A stretch of 64,000 nucleotides of DNA from Aureibaculum flavum (GCF_016406085.1 NZ_JAEHFJ010000007.1:1-64000); one strand, 5' to 3'. Shown: positions 39,554 through 48,888, counted from the first letter of the stretch. Notes: generated from the letters alone by a model not told the origin. Translations and numbers: made by a program.

Positions 39554-40489
39554 ATGCAACAAATAACAAACACAATTTTAATGGTTCGTCCTGTAAAATT
39601 TAGGATGAATGAACAAACTGCGGTCAACAATTATTTTCAAGAAGATTTAAAACTTAAAAATAATGAAATTAACAATAAAGCTCAACAGGAGTTTGATGCT
39701 TTTGTTGCAAAATTAAGGTCCGTTGGGGTAACTGTTATTGTTGTGCAAGATCTTGAAAGTCAAGATACTCCAGATTCAATTTTCCCGAACAATTGGGTTT
39801 CTTTTCATGAAAATGGAGATGTTGCAATTTATCCTATGTTTGCTGAAAATAGACGACCAGAACGACGAGAAGATATTTTTGATGAGATTGAAAATCATGG
39901 ATATTTAATAAATAACATAGTAGATTATACGACAGCAGAAGAAGAAAATATTTTCTTAGAGGGGACGGGGAGTTTAGCCTTAGATAGAAAAAATAGAAAA
40001 GCCTATTGTGCTTTATCTCCAAGAGCAGTTGAAGAGCTAATTATTGAATTCTGTGAAGATTTTGAATATACACCAGTTATTTTTACAGCTTATCAAACTG
40101 TTAAAAATGAACGCTTACCTATTTATCACACCAATGTTATGATGTGTTTGGCGGAAACATTTGCTATTATTTGTTTAGATTGTATTGATGATAAAAAAGA
40201 ACGTAAGAATGTTCTTAAACATTTAAAGGAAGATGGATTGGAAGTTATTGTAATCACAGAAGAACAAGTGGCCCGTTTTGCAGGTAATATGTTACAGGTT
40301 AAAAGTAAAGATGAAAAGAGGTATTTAGTAATGAGTGAAGCGGCTCACAGCTCGTTAACCAAAGATCAAATTACTAAAATTAATAAGCATTGTAATATTG
40401 TGTCAAGTCCAATAGATACTATAGAAACATGTGGAGGTGGAAGTGCAAGGTGTATGATGGCAGAGGTGTTTTTACCAAAAGGAGATTAA
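39554..40489 (+). CDS. ctlX: Arginine deiminase-family hydrolase (citrulline utilisation CtlX-type)
   Basis: This 311-aa protein has the guanidine-modifying (pentein) fold. NTILMVRPVKFRMNEQTAVN opens the protein. Asp/Glu and His landmarks are PDSIFPNNWVSFH, IFLEGTGSLALDR and YHTNVMMCLAE, and the catalytic Cys lies near the end in ETCGGGSARCMMAE. CtlX proteins hydrolyse citrulline or a related ureido/guanidino compound to ornithine. An in-frame ATG at 39542 is possible. It converges with coaD, with 11 bases between the stop codons. Confidence 0.85.
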   Translation: MQQITNTILMVRPVKFRMNEQTAVNNYFQEDLKLKNNEINNKAQQEFDAFVAKLRSVGVTVIVVQDLESQDTPDSIFPNNWVSFHENGDVAIYPMFAENRRPERREDIFDEIENHGYLINNIVDYTTAEEENIFLEGTGSLALDRKNRKAYCALSPRAVEELIIEFCEDFEYTPVIFTAYQTVKNERLPIYHTNVMMCLAETFAIICLDCIDDKKERKNVLKHLKEDGLEVIVITEEQVARFAGNMLQVKSKDEKRYLVMSEAAHSSLTKDQITKINKHCNIVSSPIDTIETCGGGSARCMMAEVFLPKGD

Positions 40490-40500
40490 AGTGTTGCTAA

Positions 40501-40956
40501 TTATTCTACCCTAACACTATCTGGAACTAGTATGGTATAATTCCCTTTATTTCGTATCACGTCTCTAACAATAGAGGAGGAGATATACGATGTTTTTGCT
40601 GAAGTCAGTAAGAAAACAGTTTCAACTGGTGATAAATCTCTATTGGTATGAGCAATGGCTTTTTCAAATTCAAAATCGGCTGGATTTCGTAATCCACGTA
40701 AAATAAAGTCAGCATCTATTTCTTTACAAAAATCAACCGTTAACCCTTTATAGGTAACCACTTTTACTTTCGGAAAATTTTTAAAAGTTTCTTCAATAAA
40801 TTGTTTTCTCTTTTTTAATGAAAACATATATTTCTTTTCGGCATTGATACCAATGGCAACAACGACTTCATCAAAAACTTTAACACCACGTTTAATAATG
40901 TCATAATGGCCTAAGGTTAAGGGATCGAAAGATCCTGGAAATAATGCTCGTTTCAT
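40501..40956 (-). CDS. coaD: Phosphopantetheine adenylyltransferase
   Basis: This enzyme catalyses the adenylyl transfer to 4'-phosphopantetheine in CoA synthesis. It is 151 aa from the ATG at 40956, which gives the canonical start MKRALFPGSFDPLTLGHYD (T/HxGH nucleotide-binding motif). The frame opens five codons earlier. The C-terminal ISSSIVRDVIRNKGN, with the conserved Ser-Ser-x-x-Arg, is intact. Confidence 0.95.
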   Translation of the reverse strand: MKRALFPGSFDPLTLGHYDIIKRGVKVFDEVVVAIGINAEKKYMFSLKKRKQFIEETFKNFPKVKVVTYKGLTVDFCKEIDADFILRGLRNPADFEFEKAIAHTNRDLSPVETVFLLTSAKTSYISSSIVRDVIRNKGNYTILVPDSVRVE

Positions 40957-41068
40957 AAAATTAAATATCAAATTTCAAGCAGCAAATTACAAATAATATC
41001 CAAATTACAAGGTTTAAAGCATTCAAATACGAAGTTTATATGTTTGTCTATTGTTGAAGCATTGGAAT

Positions 41069-41533
41069 TTATTTATTGATCTTTACCTTTATACTCCACT
41101 CATATTCAAATTTAGAAACAGAATCACCTTGTTCGTCAATACCTTCAGCTACCATTGTTAATGTTACACCTTCGTTAGTTGCAATAGTTTTATCAATGGC
41201 CGTTTTTACAAGTCCACCATCCTTACAAATAAAATTTATTCTTCCAGTTGCCTTTTTAGTAAAAGTTCCTGTCTGCTTGGTAACAAGCATTGATATTTTT
41301 TTGCCACTTTCATCAATTTGCTTCATCACTAAAATACCAGTTGCTAATTCAGATGCCATGCCTTGAGTTGCCCAATACAATGATTTAAAAGGATTTTGAT
41401 TTATCCACTTGTGCTTTACTGTGGCGATGGCTTCATTATCATCTATAGATTTGACCCTTACGCCAGAAATATATGCAGAGGGAAGCTTAAATAATAAGAA
41501 TTTATTTAAGTTTTTGACGGTGAATTTTGACAT
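41069..41533 (-). CDS. DUF4442 hot-dog thioesterase-like protein
   Basis: From the ATG at 41533 this is a 154-aa single hot-dog domain protein of the DUF4442/PaaI-like group. KSIDDNEAIATVKHKWINQN contains the beta-hairpin, followed by SLYWATQGMASELATGILVM (hot-dog helix). Such proteins are often acyl-CoA thioesterases, but the catalytic residues vary and the substrate is unknown. The frame extends upstream to 41602 through an AT-rich stretch that does not look coding. Confidence 0.75.
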   Translation of the reverse strand: MSKFTVKNLNKFLLFKLPSAYISGVRVKSIDDNEAIATVKHKWINQNPFKSLYWATQGMASELATGILVMKQIDESGKKISMLVTKQTGTFTKKATGRINFICKDGGLVKTAIDKTIATNEGVTLTMVAEGIDEQGDSVSKFEYEWSIKVKINK

Positions 41534-41714
41534 GTAAGTTATTTTAATGCAATATAGTGAAATTATAAATTTAAACAATTTCAATAGATTAATTAAATGC
41601 AAAATGTTTTAAAAGCGTTGTCTAACAGCGTGTTACGTGAGTTTTTAATCTCTTTGATTTCAGTTGTATCGCCAACACATATGTTAAATAAATGTTAAAA
41701 TATAGTACTAAGTA

Positions 41715-41746
41715 TTGCACAGTACTATCTTTTATACATATATTTG
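41715..41746 (+). promoter_or_regulatory. Promoter TTG-N21-TATATTTG
   Basis: TTG at 41715-41717 and TATATTTG at 41739-41746 are separated by 21 bases, a good Bacteroidota promoter. It starts the DUF4870 - PadR - PspC - GIN gene run about 30 bases before the first ATG. Confidence 0.6.
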
Positions 41747-41775
41747 CATAAGAAAGTATTATATACAATTTGATT

Positions 41776-42234
41776 ATGCTAACACAAAACGAAAAAAATA
41801 CAGGATTTTTAATTCACTTATCAGCTTTTTTAAGCTTTGTTTTTCCATTCGGTAGTATTATTGGCCCTGTAATTATGTGGTCAATTAGTAAAGATAAAAG
41901 CGAGTATTTAGATGAAAATGGAATAGCAGCAGTGAATTTTAATTTAAGTTATACCCTGTACTTATTTATTTTGGGAATGATACTATTTCCTTTCGCCTTT
42001 GGAAGTTTCTTTAATTATTTGAGGCGAATTGATGATTTTGATCATTTAAATAATTTTCATTTTAATTTTCATTTTGATAATCTTTTTGGAATTCTAAGTA
42101 TAGGAAGCATAATAGCGATAGTAGCCTTTTTAAGATATATATTAATTGTTGTGGCCGCTATAAAAGCCAATAGAGGAGAGGTATATAATTATCCACTGAC
42201 TATAAATTTCATTAAACGGGATAAAATCAAATAA
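41776..42234 (+). CDS. DUF4870 domain membrane protein
   Basis: This 152-aa protein has three to four membrane helices: FLIHLSAFLSFVFPFGSIIG, a loop MWSISKDKSEYLDENGIAA and YTLYLFILGMILFPFAFG, which is the DUF4870 signature order. A His/Asn/Phe-rich loop (DHLNNFHFNFHFDNLF) lies before the last helix. The ATG at 41776 is used; a TTG at 41770 is also in frame. It is the first gene of an apparent operon with PadR and PspC. The function is unknown, but the family travels with envelope-stress genes. Confidence 0.8.
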   Translation: MLTQNEKNTGFLIHLSAFLSFVFPFGSIIGPVIMWSISKDKSEYLDENGIAAVNFNLSYTLYLFILGMILFPFAFGSFFNYLRRIDDFDHLNNFHFNFHFDNLFGILSIGSIIAIVAFLRYILIVVAAIKANRGEVYNYPLTINFIKRDKIK

Positions 42235-42259
42235 CACAAACAAACCAAAACTAAATATA

Positions 42260-42328
42260 ATGATACAAATTTTAACAACATTACTCATTTTTATGATTAA
42301 TTTTATTGTAATAGTAATGGGTAATTAA
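42260..42328 (+). CDS. Putative 22-aa hydrophobic peptide
   Basis: An ATG-to-TAA frame encodes a 22-residue, almost entirely hydrophobic peptide (Ile/Leu/Met/Val with one Gln, two Asn and no charged residues), long enough for a single membrane helix. It lies 25 bases after DUF4870 and 11 before the PadR ATG, exactly filling the gap. Without homologues it may be chance, but position and composition are those of small membrane regulators. Confidence 0.4.
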   Translation: MIQILTTLLIFMINFIVIVMGN

Positions 42329-42339
42329 ACGGACACATA

Positions 42340-42681
42340 ATGAAGATAGAAAATACAAAAGCACAAATGCGAAAAGGCGTTTTAGAATTTTGCATCCTAT
42401 CCATTTTACAGGATGGGGATGCTTATACTAGCGAGATTTTATCGAGCCTAAAAGATGCAAAATTGCTTGTGGTTGAAGGTACAATTTACCCGCTTTTAAC
42501 GAGACTTAAAAACGCAGGTTTACTCAGTTATCGTTGGGAAGAATCAACATCTGGTCCGCCAAGAAAATATTACGGACTAACAGAAACTGGCACATTATTT
42601 TTAAAAGAACTAACTACAACTTGGGCGGAACTTGTCTTAGCTGTAAAAACAGTAACTACAAAAAAATCAACAAAAAAATGA
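42340..42681 (+). CDS. PadR family transcriptional regulator
   Basis: This 113-aa protein has the PadR winged helix: AQMRKGVLEFCILSILQDGD, EILSSLKDAKLLVVEGTIYP and LLTRLKNAGLLSYRWEESTS with PPRKYYGLTETG. It is the short type, with almost no C-terminal dimerisation helix. It probably represses its own operon, including the PspC-domain gene to which it is coupled by ATGA overlap. The effector is unknown. Confidence 0.92.
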   Translation: MKIENTKAQMRKGVLEFCILSILQDGDAYTSEILSSLKDAKLLVVEGTIYPLLTRLKNAGLLSYRWEESTSGPPRKYYGLTETGTLFLKELTTTWAELVLAVKTVTTKKSTKK

Positions 42682-44483
42682 ACAAGACAATAAATATAAA
42701 TTTAGGAGGAATCTTTTTTCATATTGATGAAGAGGCTTATCAAAAATTGAGAAGATATTTAGATGCTATCCGTCGTTCATTAAGTGACGACCCACAAGGT
42801 AGAGACGAAATTATCAATGATATTGAGTCCCGTATAAGTGAATTGCTTTCAGAGCGAGTTAAAGATCCGAGACAAGTCATAAGCGAAGTTGATATTGATG
42901 AGGTAATTGCAGTTATGGGGCAACCAGAAGATTATATGATAGATGAGGAATTGTTTACTGATGATTCTGGTAAAAATTACAGTAGTAAATCGACTAAGAA
43001 AAAACTATTTAGAGATGGAGATGATAAGTTTATCGGAGGTGTAGCCTCTGGTATGGCTCATTATTTTGATGTCGATGCTATATGGATTAGAATAGGTTGG
43101 TTGGTAGCTACTTTTGGACTTGGGTTTGGACCTTTGGTTTACATCATTCTATGGATTTTATTACCTGAAGCGAAAACTACAGCAGATAAATTACAAATGG
43201 AAGGTGAACCTGTTAATATCACTAACATTGAAAAGAAAATTAGAGCTGAATTTGAAGATGTTTCAGAGAGTGTAAAAGGTGCTGCTAGTGAAGTTTCTGA
43301 CGCTGTAAAGGGAGCTTATAATAATGTGTCTGGTGCTGTAAAAAAAAAAGACGTAAGAAGAGGAAACTCTAGAACTAGGTCTGGCCTTCAGGATGTTATC
43401 GATACATTAGGTAGGGTGTTGGCTGGTATTTTTTTAGTATTAGGGAAGTTTATTGGTGTCATCGTTATTGTAGTTTCTGTAATTTCTTTAATTGCATTAG
43501 TGATAAGCTTATTTACCGCAGGTACGGTCGATTTTATGGGAATGGATTCCTTTTTTGATGATGATTTTCAGATGCTAAGCGGTACAGGAGTTCCTATATG
43601 GTTAGTTTCATTATTGATTTTGATTTTAATTGGAATTCCTATTTTTATGCTGTTTGTTTTAGGATTGTTTATCCTTTCTAATAAAACTAAAATATTGAGT
43701 AGACCCACAAAATTAGTGTTTCTTGGAATTTGGATTGTTGCTCTTCTATCTGCAATTTTCTTCGGAATAAAACAAGGTGCAGAATTTGCAAACGAAGGCT
43801 CTTCAATAGAGAAAAACGAATTATCTATGATGTCATCAGATACCTTAACCATAAAAATGGTTGATAATGAAGATCTGTCTAATAACAATAATTTTAACCA
43901 TAAAATCTATTTCAAAAAAGTATTAGATGCTAATGATCAAATAAAATTTTACTCTAATGATGTAAATATTTCAATTAGAAAATCAGATAGCACAGAAGCA
44001 TATACTAAAATTTACAGAAGAGCAAATGGTAGAACTCGGTTAATTGCCAGAGAAAATGCAGAACGTATTGAGTATAATTATCAGCAGTCTGGAAACAATT
44101 TAGTGTTTGATAGCTATTTTTTAACAGATAGTAGAAATACATTTAGAAATCAAGATTTAAAAATCAACTTATATATTCCCGAAAATAAAGTAGTTTATTT
44201 TGAAGAGTCATCTCGCGTATTTTTAAGAAATATTAAGACTGTTAACAATATGTATAGTAGAGATATGGCTAAGCACTATTTTAAAATGACAGATGAAGGA
44301 TTAGAATGTTTAGATTGCCCTCCTCCAAAATCTGAGAATAATGATAATGATGATGATGATGATGAAACTGAAAAAGACGGTGTTAATATCAAATTAAATG
44401 ATGATAGCCTAAAGGTTGAAATCAATGATAATGGTGAAAAAGCTGAAATTAATATTGATGAAAACGGAGTTGTTATAAAATAA
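42678..44483 (+). CDS. PspC domain membrane protein
   Basis: From the ATG overlapping the PadR stop, this is a 601-aa protein. A cytosolic N-terminal part of about 105 residues (NINLGGIFFHIDEEAYQKLR) precedes a PspC domain (FIGGVASGMAHYFDVDAIWI, with its two helices), then an amphipathic repeat-like stretch, two or three more helices (~250-400) and a large C-terminal domain. The C terminus is rich in Asp/Asn (EEN/DDDDDE). It is an envelope-stress or membrane-organisation protein by family. It is probably controlled by the upstream PadR. Confidence 0.88.
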   Translation: MNKTININLGGIFFHIDEEAYQKLRRYLDAIRRSLSDDPQGRDEIINDIESRISELLSERVKDPRQVISEVDIDEVIAVMGQPEDYMIDEELFTDDSGKNYSSKSTKKKLFRDGDDKFIGGVASGMAHYFDVDAIWIRIGWLVATFGLGFGPLVYIILWILLPEAKTTADKLQMEGEPVNITNIEKKIRAEFEDVSESVKGAASEVSDAVKGAYNNVSGAVKKKDVRRGNSRTRSGLQDVIDTLGRVLAGIFLVLGKFIGVIVIVVSVISLIALVISLFTAGTVDFMGMDSFFDDDFQMLSGTGVPIWLVSLLILILIGIPIFMLFVLGLFILSNKTKILSRPTKLVFLGIWIVALLSAIFFGIKQGAEFANEGSSIEKNELSMMSSDTLTIKMVDNEDLSNNNNFNHKIYFKKVLDANDQIKFYSNDVNISIRKSDSTEAYTKIYRRANGRTRLIARENAERIEYNYQQSGNNLVFDSYFLTDSRNTFRNQDLKINLYIPENKVVYFEESSRVFLRNIKTVNNMYSRDMAKHYFKMTDEGLECLDCPPPKSENNDNDDDDDETEKDGVNIKLNDDSLKVEINDNGEKAEINIDENGVVIK

Positions 44484-44589
44484 TAACAGTTTATCGTACT
44501 TAAAATACAATTCAGTAACTTAAAATTGTGTTCATCATTCATTTGACGGATTTTTGAGTAAATTAATTAAAATTAACAAACTAAAAAAC

Positions 44590-45297
44590 ATGAAAAATAT
44601 ATTAAAATTAACGACAGTAATCGTATTGTTTTTGACGACCAGCTGCATGCTAGATGGTGTTAAGGGAAATAGAAATGTGATTACCCAAGAAAGAACAATT
44701 ACCTCAGATTTTGATGCCATTTCTGTGAGTAATGGTATAGAAGTACGCTTGACAATGAGTGATAATACTTCTTTATCAGTGGAGGCAGATGAAAATTTGC
44801 ACGACTTAATTATTACAGAAGTAGAAGACGGCGTTTTACGTATCTATTCTGAAAAAAATATATGGAGTGCAAAGTCTAAAAAAGTGTATTTAACCGCCAA
44901 AGATATTATTAAGATTAAAGCAACTAGCGGGGCAAATATATATTCTGAAAATACAATATCAGCAGATGAGTTTGATGTTCGAACTTCAAGTGGAGCAAAT
45001 GTGAAATTAATGTTGGATGTTTCTGATTTAATTTGTAATGCGAGTAGTGGCTCTGGAGCAAGTTTAAAAGGTGCTACAGGTAGTTTTTCTGCAAACGCAT
45101 CAAGTGGAAGTAATATTAGAGCTAATGATTTAATTACAAAAACGTGTAACGCTGATGTTTCTAGTGGAGCTAATGTGTCAGTTAACGTAACAGAAAGTAT
45201 TGATGCCAATGCAAGTAGTGGTGGAGGTATTAGATACTCAGGTAATCCAGAAAATGTTCAGAAAAATAGTTCTTCTGGTGGCAGCATAAGAGGATAA
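44590..45297 (+). CDS. GIN domain (DUF2807) lipoprotein
   Basis: This 235-aa lipoprotein (TTVIVLFLTTSC, Cys near residue 19) has a GIN/DUF2807 right-handed beta-helix. Repeats of about 20 residues contain SSGA/SSGS turns: ATSGANIYSE, TSSGANVKLM, ASSGSGASLK, ASSGSNIRAN, VSSGANVSVN, ASSGGGIRYS. The ATG at 44590 gives the signal peptide; an upstream TTG at 44554 does not. The family often accompanies PadR/PspC genes in Bacteroidota and is presumed to sit in the outer envelope. Confidence 0.88.
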   Translation: MKNILKLTTVIVLFLTTSCMLDGVKGNRNVITQERTITSDFDAISVSNGIEVRLTMSDNTSLSVEADENLHDLIITEVEDGVLRIYSEKNIWSAKSKKVYLTAKDIIKIKATSGANIYSENTISADEFDVRTSSGANVKLMLDVSDLICNASSGSGASLKGATGSFSANASSGSNIRANDLITKTCNADVSSGANVSVNVTESIDANASSGGGIRYSGNPENVQKNSSSGGSIRG

Positions 45298-45336
45298 AAA
45301 GAAAACATAGACCTAAATATTTCTATAATTATGGTA

Positions 45337-45376
45337 CAAAAAAAAGAGTCTGTTTTATTAAACAGACTCTTTTTTA
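45337..45376. terminator. Bidirectional intrinsic terminator
   Basis: AAAAAAGAGTCTGTTT pairs with AAACAGACTCTTTTTT around a short TAT loop, between the convergent GIN and trxB genes. The A- and T-tracts allow use in both directions. Confidence 0.9.
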
Positions 45377-45400
45377 TTTTTTAATATAGATAGTGACCTA

Positions 45401-46351
45401 TTAGTTTTCTAAAGCAGCCAAATATCTTTCAGCATCTAAAGCAGCCATACAACCTGTACCTGCAGCAGTTATTGCTTGTCTATATTCTTTGTCTTGTACA
45501 TCACCAGCAGCAAAAACACCTGGTAATTTTGTTTTAGTAGATTTTCCTTTAGTTATCAAATAACCAGTTTCATCCATATCTAAAACGCCATTAAATAATT
45601 CAGTATTTGGTTTATGCCCAATTGCAATAAAAACACCAGTTACAGCAATTTCGTGTTTTTCACCTGTTTTATTGTTTACAACACGAACTCCTTCAACAAC
45701 TTGATCTCCTAATACTTCATCTAATTCTGTAAAATACAACACTTCTAAATTTTCAGTGTTAGCCACTCTATGTTGCATAGCTTTTGACGCTCTCATTTCA
45801 TCACGACGAACCAAAAGAGTTACCTTTTTACACAGTTTAGACAAGTAAGTAGCTTCTTCTGCAGCAGTATCTCCACCACCAACAACAATAACATCTTGGC
45901 CTTTGTAAAAGAATCCATCACATGTAGCACATGCAGAAACACCACCACCTTTTAATCTTTCTTCGCTAGGTAAACCTAGATATTTTGCAGTAGCACCCGT
46001 TGAGATTATGACACTTTCCGCTTCTATTTCTTTTGAACCATCAATGGTTACTTTATGAATACCACCAACTTTATCACTAAACGCTACTTTGGTAGCCAGT
46101 CCGAATCTTACTTCTGTATCAAAACGCTCGGCTTGTTTTTTAAAATCTTCCATCATTTGGGTACCATCAACACCTTCAGGGTAGCCAGGGTAATTATCAA
46201 CTTCAGTAGTTGTTGTTAATTGTCCACCAGGTTCTAAACCGGTATACATTACTGGTTTTAAATCTGCTCTTGCGGCGTATATAGCTGCAGCATAACCTGC
46301 TGGGCCCGATCCAATAATAAGGCATTTTATTTTTTCTATATTTTCTGACAT
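45401..46351 (-). CDS. trxB: Thioredoxin-disulfide reductase
   Basis: This FAD/NADPH enzyme reduces thioredoxin. The 316 aa are standard. FAD-binding GSGPAGYAAAIYAARADLKP is at the N terminus. The redox-active CATCDGFFYKG is in the middle, NADPH-binding VVGGGDTAAEEATYLSKLC follows, and the closing FAAGDVQDKEYRQAITAAGT contacts FAD. It has its own promoter (46372-46401) and is monocistronic. Confidence 0.97.
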   Translation of the reverse strand: MSENIEKIKCLIIGSGPAGYAAAIYAARADLKPVMYTGLEPGGQLTTTTEVDNYPGYPEGVDGTQMMEDFKKQAERFDTEVRFGLATKVAFSDKVGGIHKVTIDGSKEIEAESVIISTGATAKYLGLPSEERLKGGGVSACATCDGFFYKGQDVIVVGGGDTAAEEATYLSKLCKKVTLLVRRDEMRASKAMQHRVANTENLEVLYFTELDEVLGDQVVEGVRVVNNKTGEKHEIAVTGVFIAIGHKPNTELFNGVLDMDETGYLITKGKSTKTKLPGVFAAGDVQDKEYRQAITAAGTGCMAALDAERYLAALEN

Positions 46352-46371
46352 TATATTATGTTTTAGAAAAG

Positions 46372-46401
46372 CAAATTTAGAATATTTTTACCGCTAATCA
46401 A
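46372..46401 (-). promoter_or_regulatory. trxB promoter, TTG-N19-TAAATTTG
   Basis: On the minus strand TTG (46399-46401) and TAAATTTG (46372-46379) are 19 bases apart, a very good Bacteroidota promoter, about 20 bases before the trxB ATG. Confidence 0.65.
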
Positions 46402-46566
46402 GTTAGTTCTTATCATTTTTTATAATCTATTAATAAGCTAAACTTATAGTATTATCTTAGGTTTAAGGCTATATATTAAATACTTAGTATTAAGGCAATG
46501 CGTTTGTCATAATTAATAGCGTTAAATTTTAAGTGGTTTGAGTCAAATTATGTAAAATTTTGTCAA

Positions 46567-46574
46567 TAAATTTG
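46567..46574 (+). promoter_or_regulatory. Candidate -7 element TAAATTTG
   Basis: An exact TAnnTTTG match lies 47 bases before the ATG of the following beta-barrel gene. A TTTG at 46537-46540 is 26 bases upstream, slightly far. Confidence 0.45.
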
Positions 46575-46620
46575 CAGGTATATTGACTATATACATGTAT
46601 AACTTAAAATTTATAAATAG

Positions 46621-47109
46621 ATGAGAAAATTATTGTTTACCACTATTTTAATAGCTGGTTTTGTTTGTCAAACCAAGGCACAAGAAATTTCAAAGCATGC
46701 ATTGGGGTTTCGATTAGGAGATAATGATGGTTTTGGTGGTGAAATTTCTTATCAAACAAAATTAAGTGCTATAAATAGATTAGAAATAGATTTAGGTTTG
46801 AGAAATACGAAATACCGAAATGCTTGGAAACTATCAGGTATTTATCAATGGGTATGGAATATTGATGGCGGTTTTAACTGGTATGCAGGATTCGGAGCAG
46901 GTATTGGTACTTGGAATCATAAAGACAAATATAAAGAAGACTATGATGATGGACTTTTTATTAACGCTGATGGAAATATTGGAATAGAATATAACTTTGA
47001 TATTCCTTTATTAGTGTCAATTGATTTTAGACCTGAATTTGGAATTGTGAATACTTATGGTGATAATTTAGATGTTGATTTGGCTTTAAGTTTAAGATAT
47101 CAGTTATAA
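46621..47109 (+). CDS. Small outer-membrane beta-barrel protein
   Basis: This 162-aa protein has a signal peptide (KLLFTTILIAGFVCQTKAQE) and about eight amphipathic strands (GFRLGDNDGFGGEISYQ, NWYAGFGAGIGTWNH). It ends with the aromatic-type strand LALSLRYQL that suits outer-membrane insertion. Size is like eight-stranded OmpW/OmpX-type barrels, but no specific family is recognised. It is monocistronic, with a promoter box 47 bases upstream and a strong terminator. Confidence 0.7.
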   Translation: MRKLLFTTILIAGFVCQTKAQEISKHALGFRLGDNDGFGGEISYQTKLSAINRLEIDLGLRNTKYRNAWKLSGIYQWVWNIDGGFNWYAGFGAGIGTWNHKDKYKEDYDDGLFINADGNIGIEYNFDIPLLVSIDFRPEFGIVNTYGDNLDVDLALSLRYQL

Positions 47110-47110
47110 A

Positions 47111-47146
47111 AAATTAGGGTCAATTATTTTTAATTGACCCTAATTT
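47111..47146. terminator. Bidirectional intrinsic terminator
   Basis: A 16-bp stem (47111-47126 with 47131-47146) around a 4-nt loop lies between the barrel gene and hpf. It serves both convergent genes; its right edge abuts the hpf stop codon. Confidence 0.88.
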
Positions 47147-47449
47147 TTAAGAATGTGTTTTCATGGATGCCTTCCGTTTTTGTAATTGCTTTTCTATATC
47201 TTTAATTGTTGCATCAGTAGCAGCTTCCCAACTGTTTTCATCAGAAGTTGCAAAAATTAAAGGTCCAGGTAAGCTTAATCTTATATCACATATTTTACCC
47301 TTTCCTGTAGGGTCATTTTCTAATTTGTAAGATACATCTGCTTTAATAATCCAATCATATTTTTTTTCTAATTTTTCTAAACGTTCTGTAACAAACGTTT
47401 CCATCGTCTCACTTGTTGGCATTTTTACGAATTGAATAATTATTTCCAT
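47147..47449 (-). CDS. hpf: Ribosome hibernation-promoting factor, short form
   Basis: This 100-aa protein matches the short HPF/YfiA family that dimerises or inactivates ribosomes in stationary phase. It opens with EIIIQFVKMPTSETMETFVT and has a beta-alpha-beta core with KICDIRLSLPGPLIFATSDE and AATDATIKDIEKQLQKRKAS. There is no C-terminal dimerisation domain, so it is not long-form HPF. Confidence 0.9.
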   Translation of the reverse strand: MEIIIQFVKMPTSETMETFVTERLEKLEKKYDWIIKADVSYKLENDPTGKGKICDIRLSLPGPLIFATSDENSWEAATDATIKDIEKQLQKRKASMKTHS

Positions 47450-47533
47450 ATTAGTTTATTTTTAATTAATAATAGTTAAATTTAATACACTATTCTTAGA
47501 TAAAAAAATTATCGTGTTATTATAATTTAAAAA

Positions 47534-48760
47534 ATGAAATCGTTTTCCTTTTTTACTATCGTTCTATTATGTATTACCATTTTGGCAATTGATGTTTTAG
47601 CATTTCTTGGATTGCAACCTATGCTAACTTTAATTAATTCCCCATTAATTAAAACTGCTATTGATATTTCTTTTTGGTTATTCTCTTTGGGATTGATTAT
47701 TTCAATCTTAATTTTAAAAATTAAAATGGACTCCATACATCCAGGAAGAAAACAGCTTTTAATTTCAAGTTTATACGGTTTAACAGTATCTTCTTTTATT
47801 CCAAAATTAATTTTTGTTGTGGTCATTGCTATACTATATTTTACAAATCAATTAGTGCCAAATTCTAAATGGTTCATTATTGTGCTAGCATTGCTTTCCG
47901 GATTTTTACCATTTTTTGTAATTGTGTATGCCATTTTTAAAGCAGCTTATAGATTCAAAGTATATGATGTTGATGTAGCATTTGATTATTTGCCTGAAGA
48001 TTTTATAGGTTTTAAAATTGTTCAAATTTCTGACGTTCACATTGGTAGTTTTAATTATCGATATAAAATTTTAGAAAGGGCAGTGGAACTCATTAATGAA
48101 TGTAAGCCTGATCTTATTTTTTTTACTGGAGATATGGTTAATAATTATGCGTGGGAACTCAATGGTTGGTCTAAGATTTTTGAAAAACTAGAGGCTAAAC
48201 AAGGAAAATTTGCCGTTTTAGGTAATCATGATTATGGCGATTATAGTCAATGGAAAAGACCAAAAGACAAAAAAAATAATTTTGAATCCATAAAATATTT
48301 CTTTAAAAAAATAGATTTCAATTTATTATTAAATAATGCTGTAATTATTAAACGAAACTCTAGTGAAGTTGCTATTGTTGGGGTCGAGAATTGGGGTTAT
48401 CCACCTTTTAAGCAATATGGTAATTTAGATAAAGCGTTAAAGGGAATGGAATCTGTTCCGTTTAAAATATTATTATCTCATGACCCTTCACATTGGCCAG
48501 CAGAAGTTATTGATAAAACCAATATTGCGTTAACGCTTTCAGGGCATACACACGGTATGCAAGCTGGATTTAATTTAAAAAACAAAAAATGGAGCCCGAT
48601 ACAATATAAATATAAACACTGGGCAGGGCTTTACAAACAAAACAACCAATATTTATATGTTAATAGAGGCTTGGGGTGGCTAGGTTTTCCGGGTAGAATT
48701 GGAATGAGGCCTGAAATTACGGTCCTTACATTGAGTAGAGCCCCCAAAAAGCAGGGGTGA
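47534..48760 (+). CDS. Membrane-bound metallophosphoesterase
   Basis: This 408-aa protein has four N-terminal membrane helices (~1-140) and a calcineurin-like phosphoesterase domain. Metal-binding motifs are all present: QISDVHIGSF, FTGDMVNN, AVLGNHDYGDYS, LLSHDPSHWP and LSGHTHGMQAG. It resembles the YkuE/UDP-diacylglucosamine-type enzymes that act on lipid-linked phosphates at the membrane; the substrate is not known. It is transcribed divergently from hpf. Confidence 0.9.
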   Translation: MKSFSFFTIVLLCITILAIDVLAFLGLQPMLTLINSPLIKTAIDISFWLFSLGLIISILILKIKMDSIHPGRKQLLISSLYGLTVSSFIPKLIFVVVIAILYFTNQLVPNSKWFIIVLALLSGFLPFFVIVYAIFKAAYRFKVYDVDVAFDYLPEDFIGFKIVQISDVHIGSFNYRYKILERAVELINECKPDLIFFTGDMVNNYAWELNGWSKIFEKLEAKQGKFAVLGNHDYGDYSQWKRPKDKKNNFESIKYFFKKIDFNLLLNNAVIIKRNSSEVAIVGVENWGYPPFKQYGNLDKALKGMESVPFKILLSHDPSHWPAEVIDKTNIALTLSGHTHGMQAGFNLKNKKWSPIQYKYKHWAGLYKQNNQYLYVNRGLGWLGFPGRIGMRPEITVLTLSRAPKKQG

Positions 48761-48888
48761 AATTTCCCCCAATTAGGGTTTGTTTAAACATCTTCTTTTT
48801 GTGCATTTTTGTAATGCATATAAATCAAAAATTAATACTACTAAAATAATCAATTATGAAATTAGAAAACACAAACAACCTTCGAAAT

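Noticed and set aside
42534-42677. 48-residue N-terminal extension of the PspC protein
   Set aside because: It lies wholly within padR in another frame; the ATG at 42678 gives a standard ATGA overlap.
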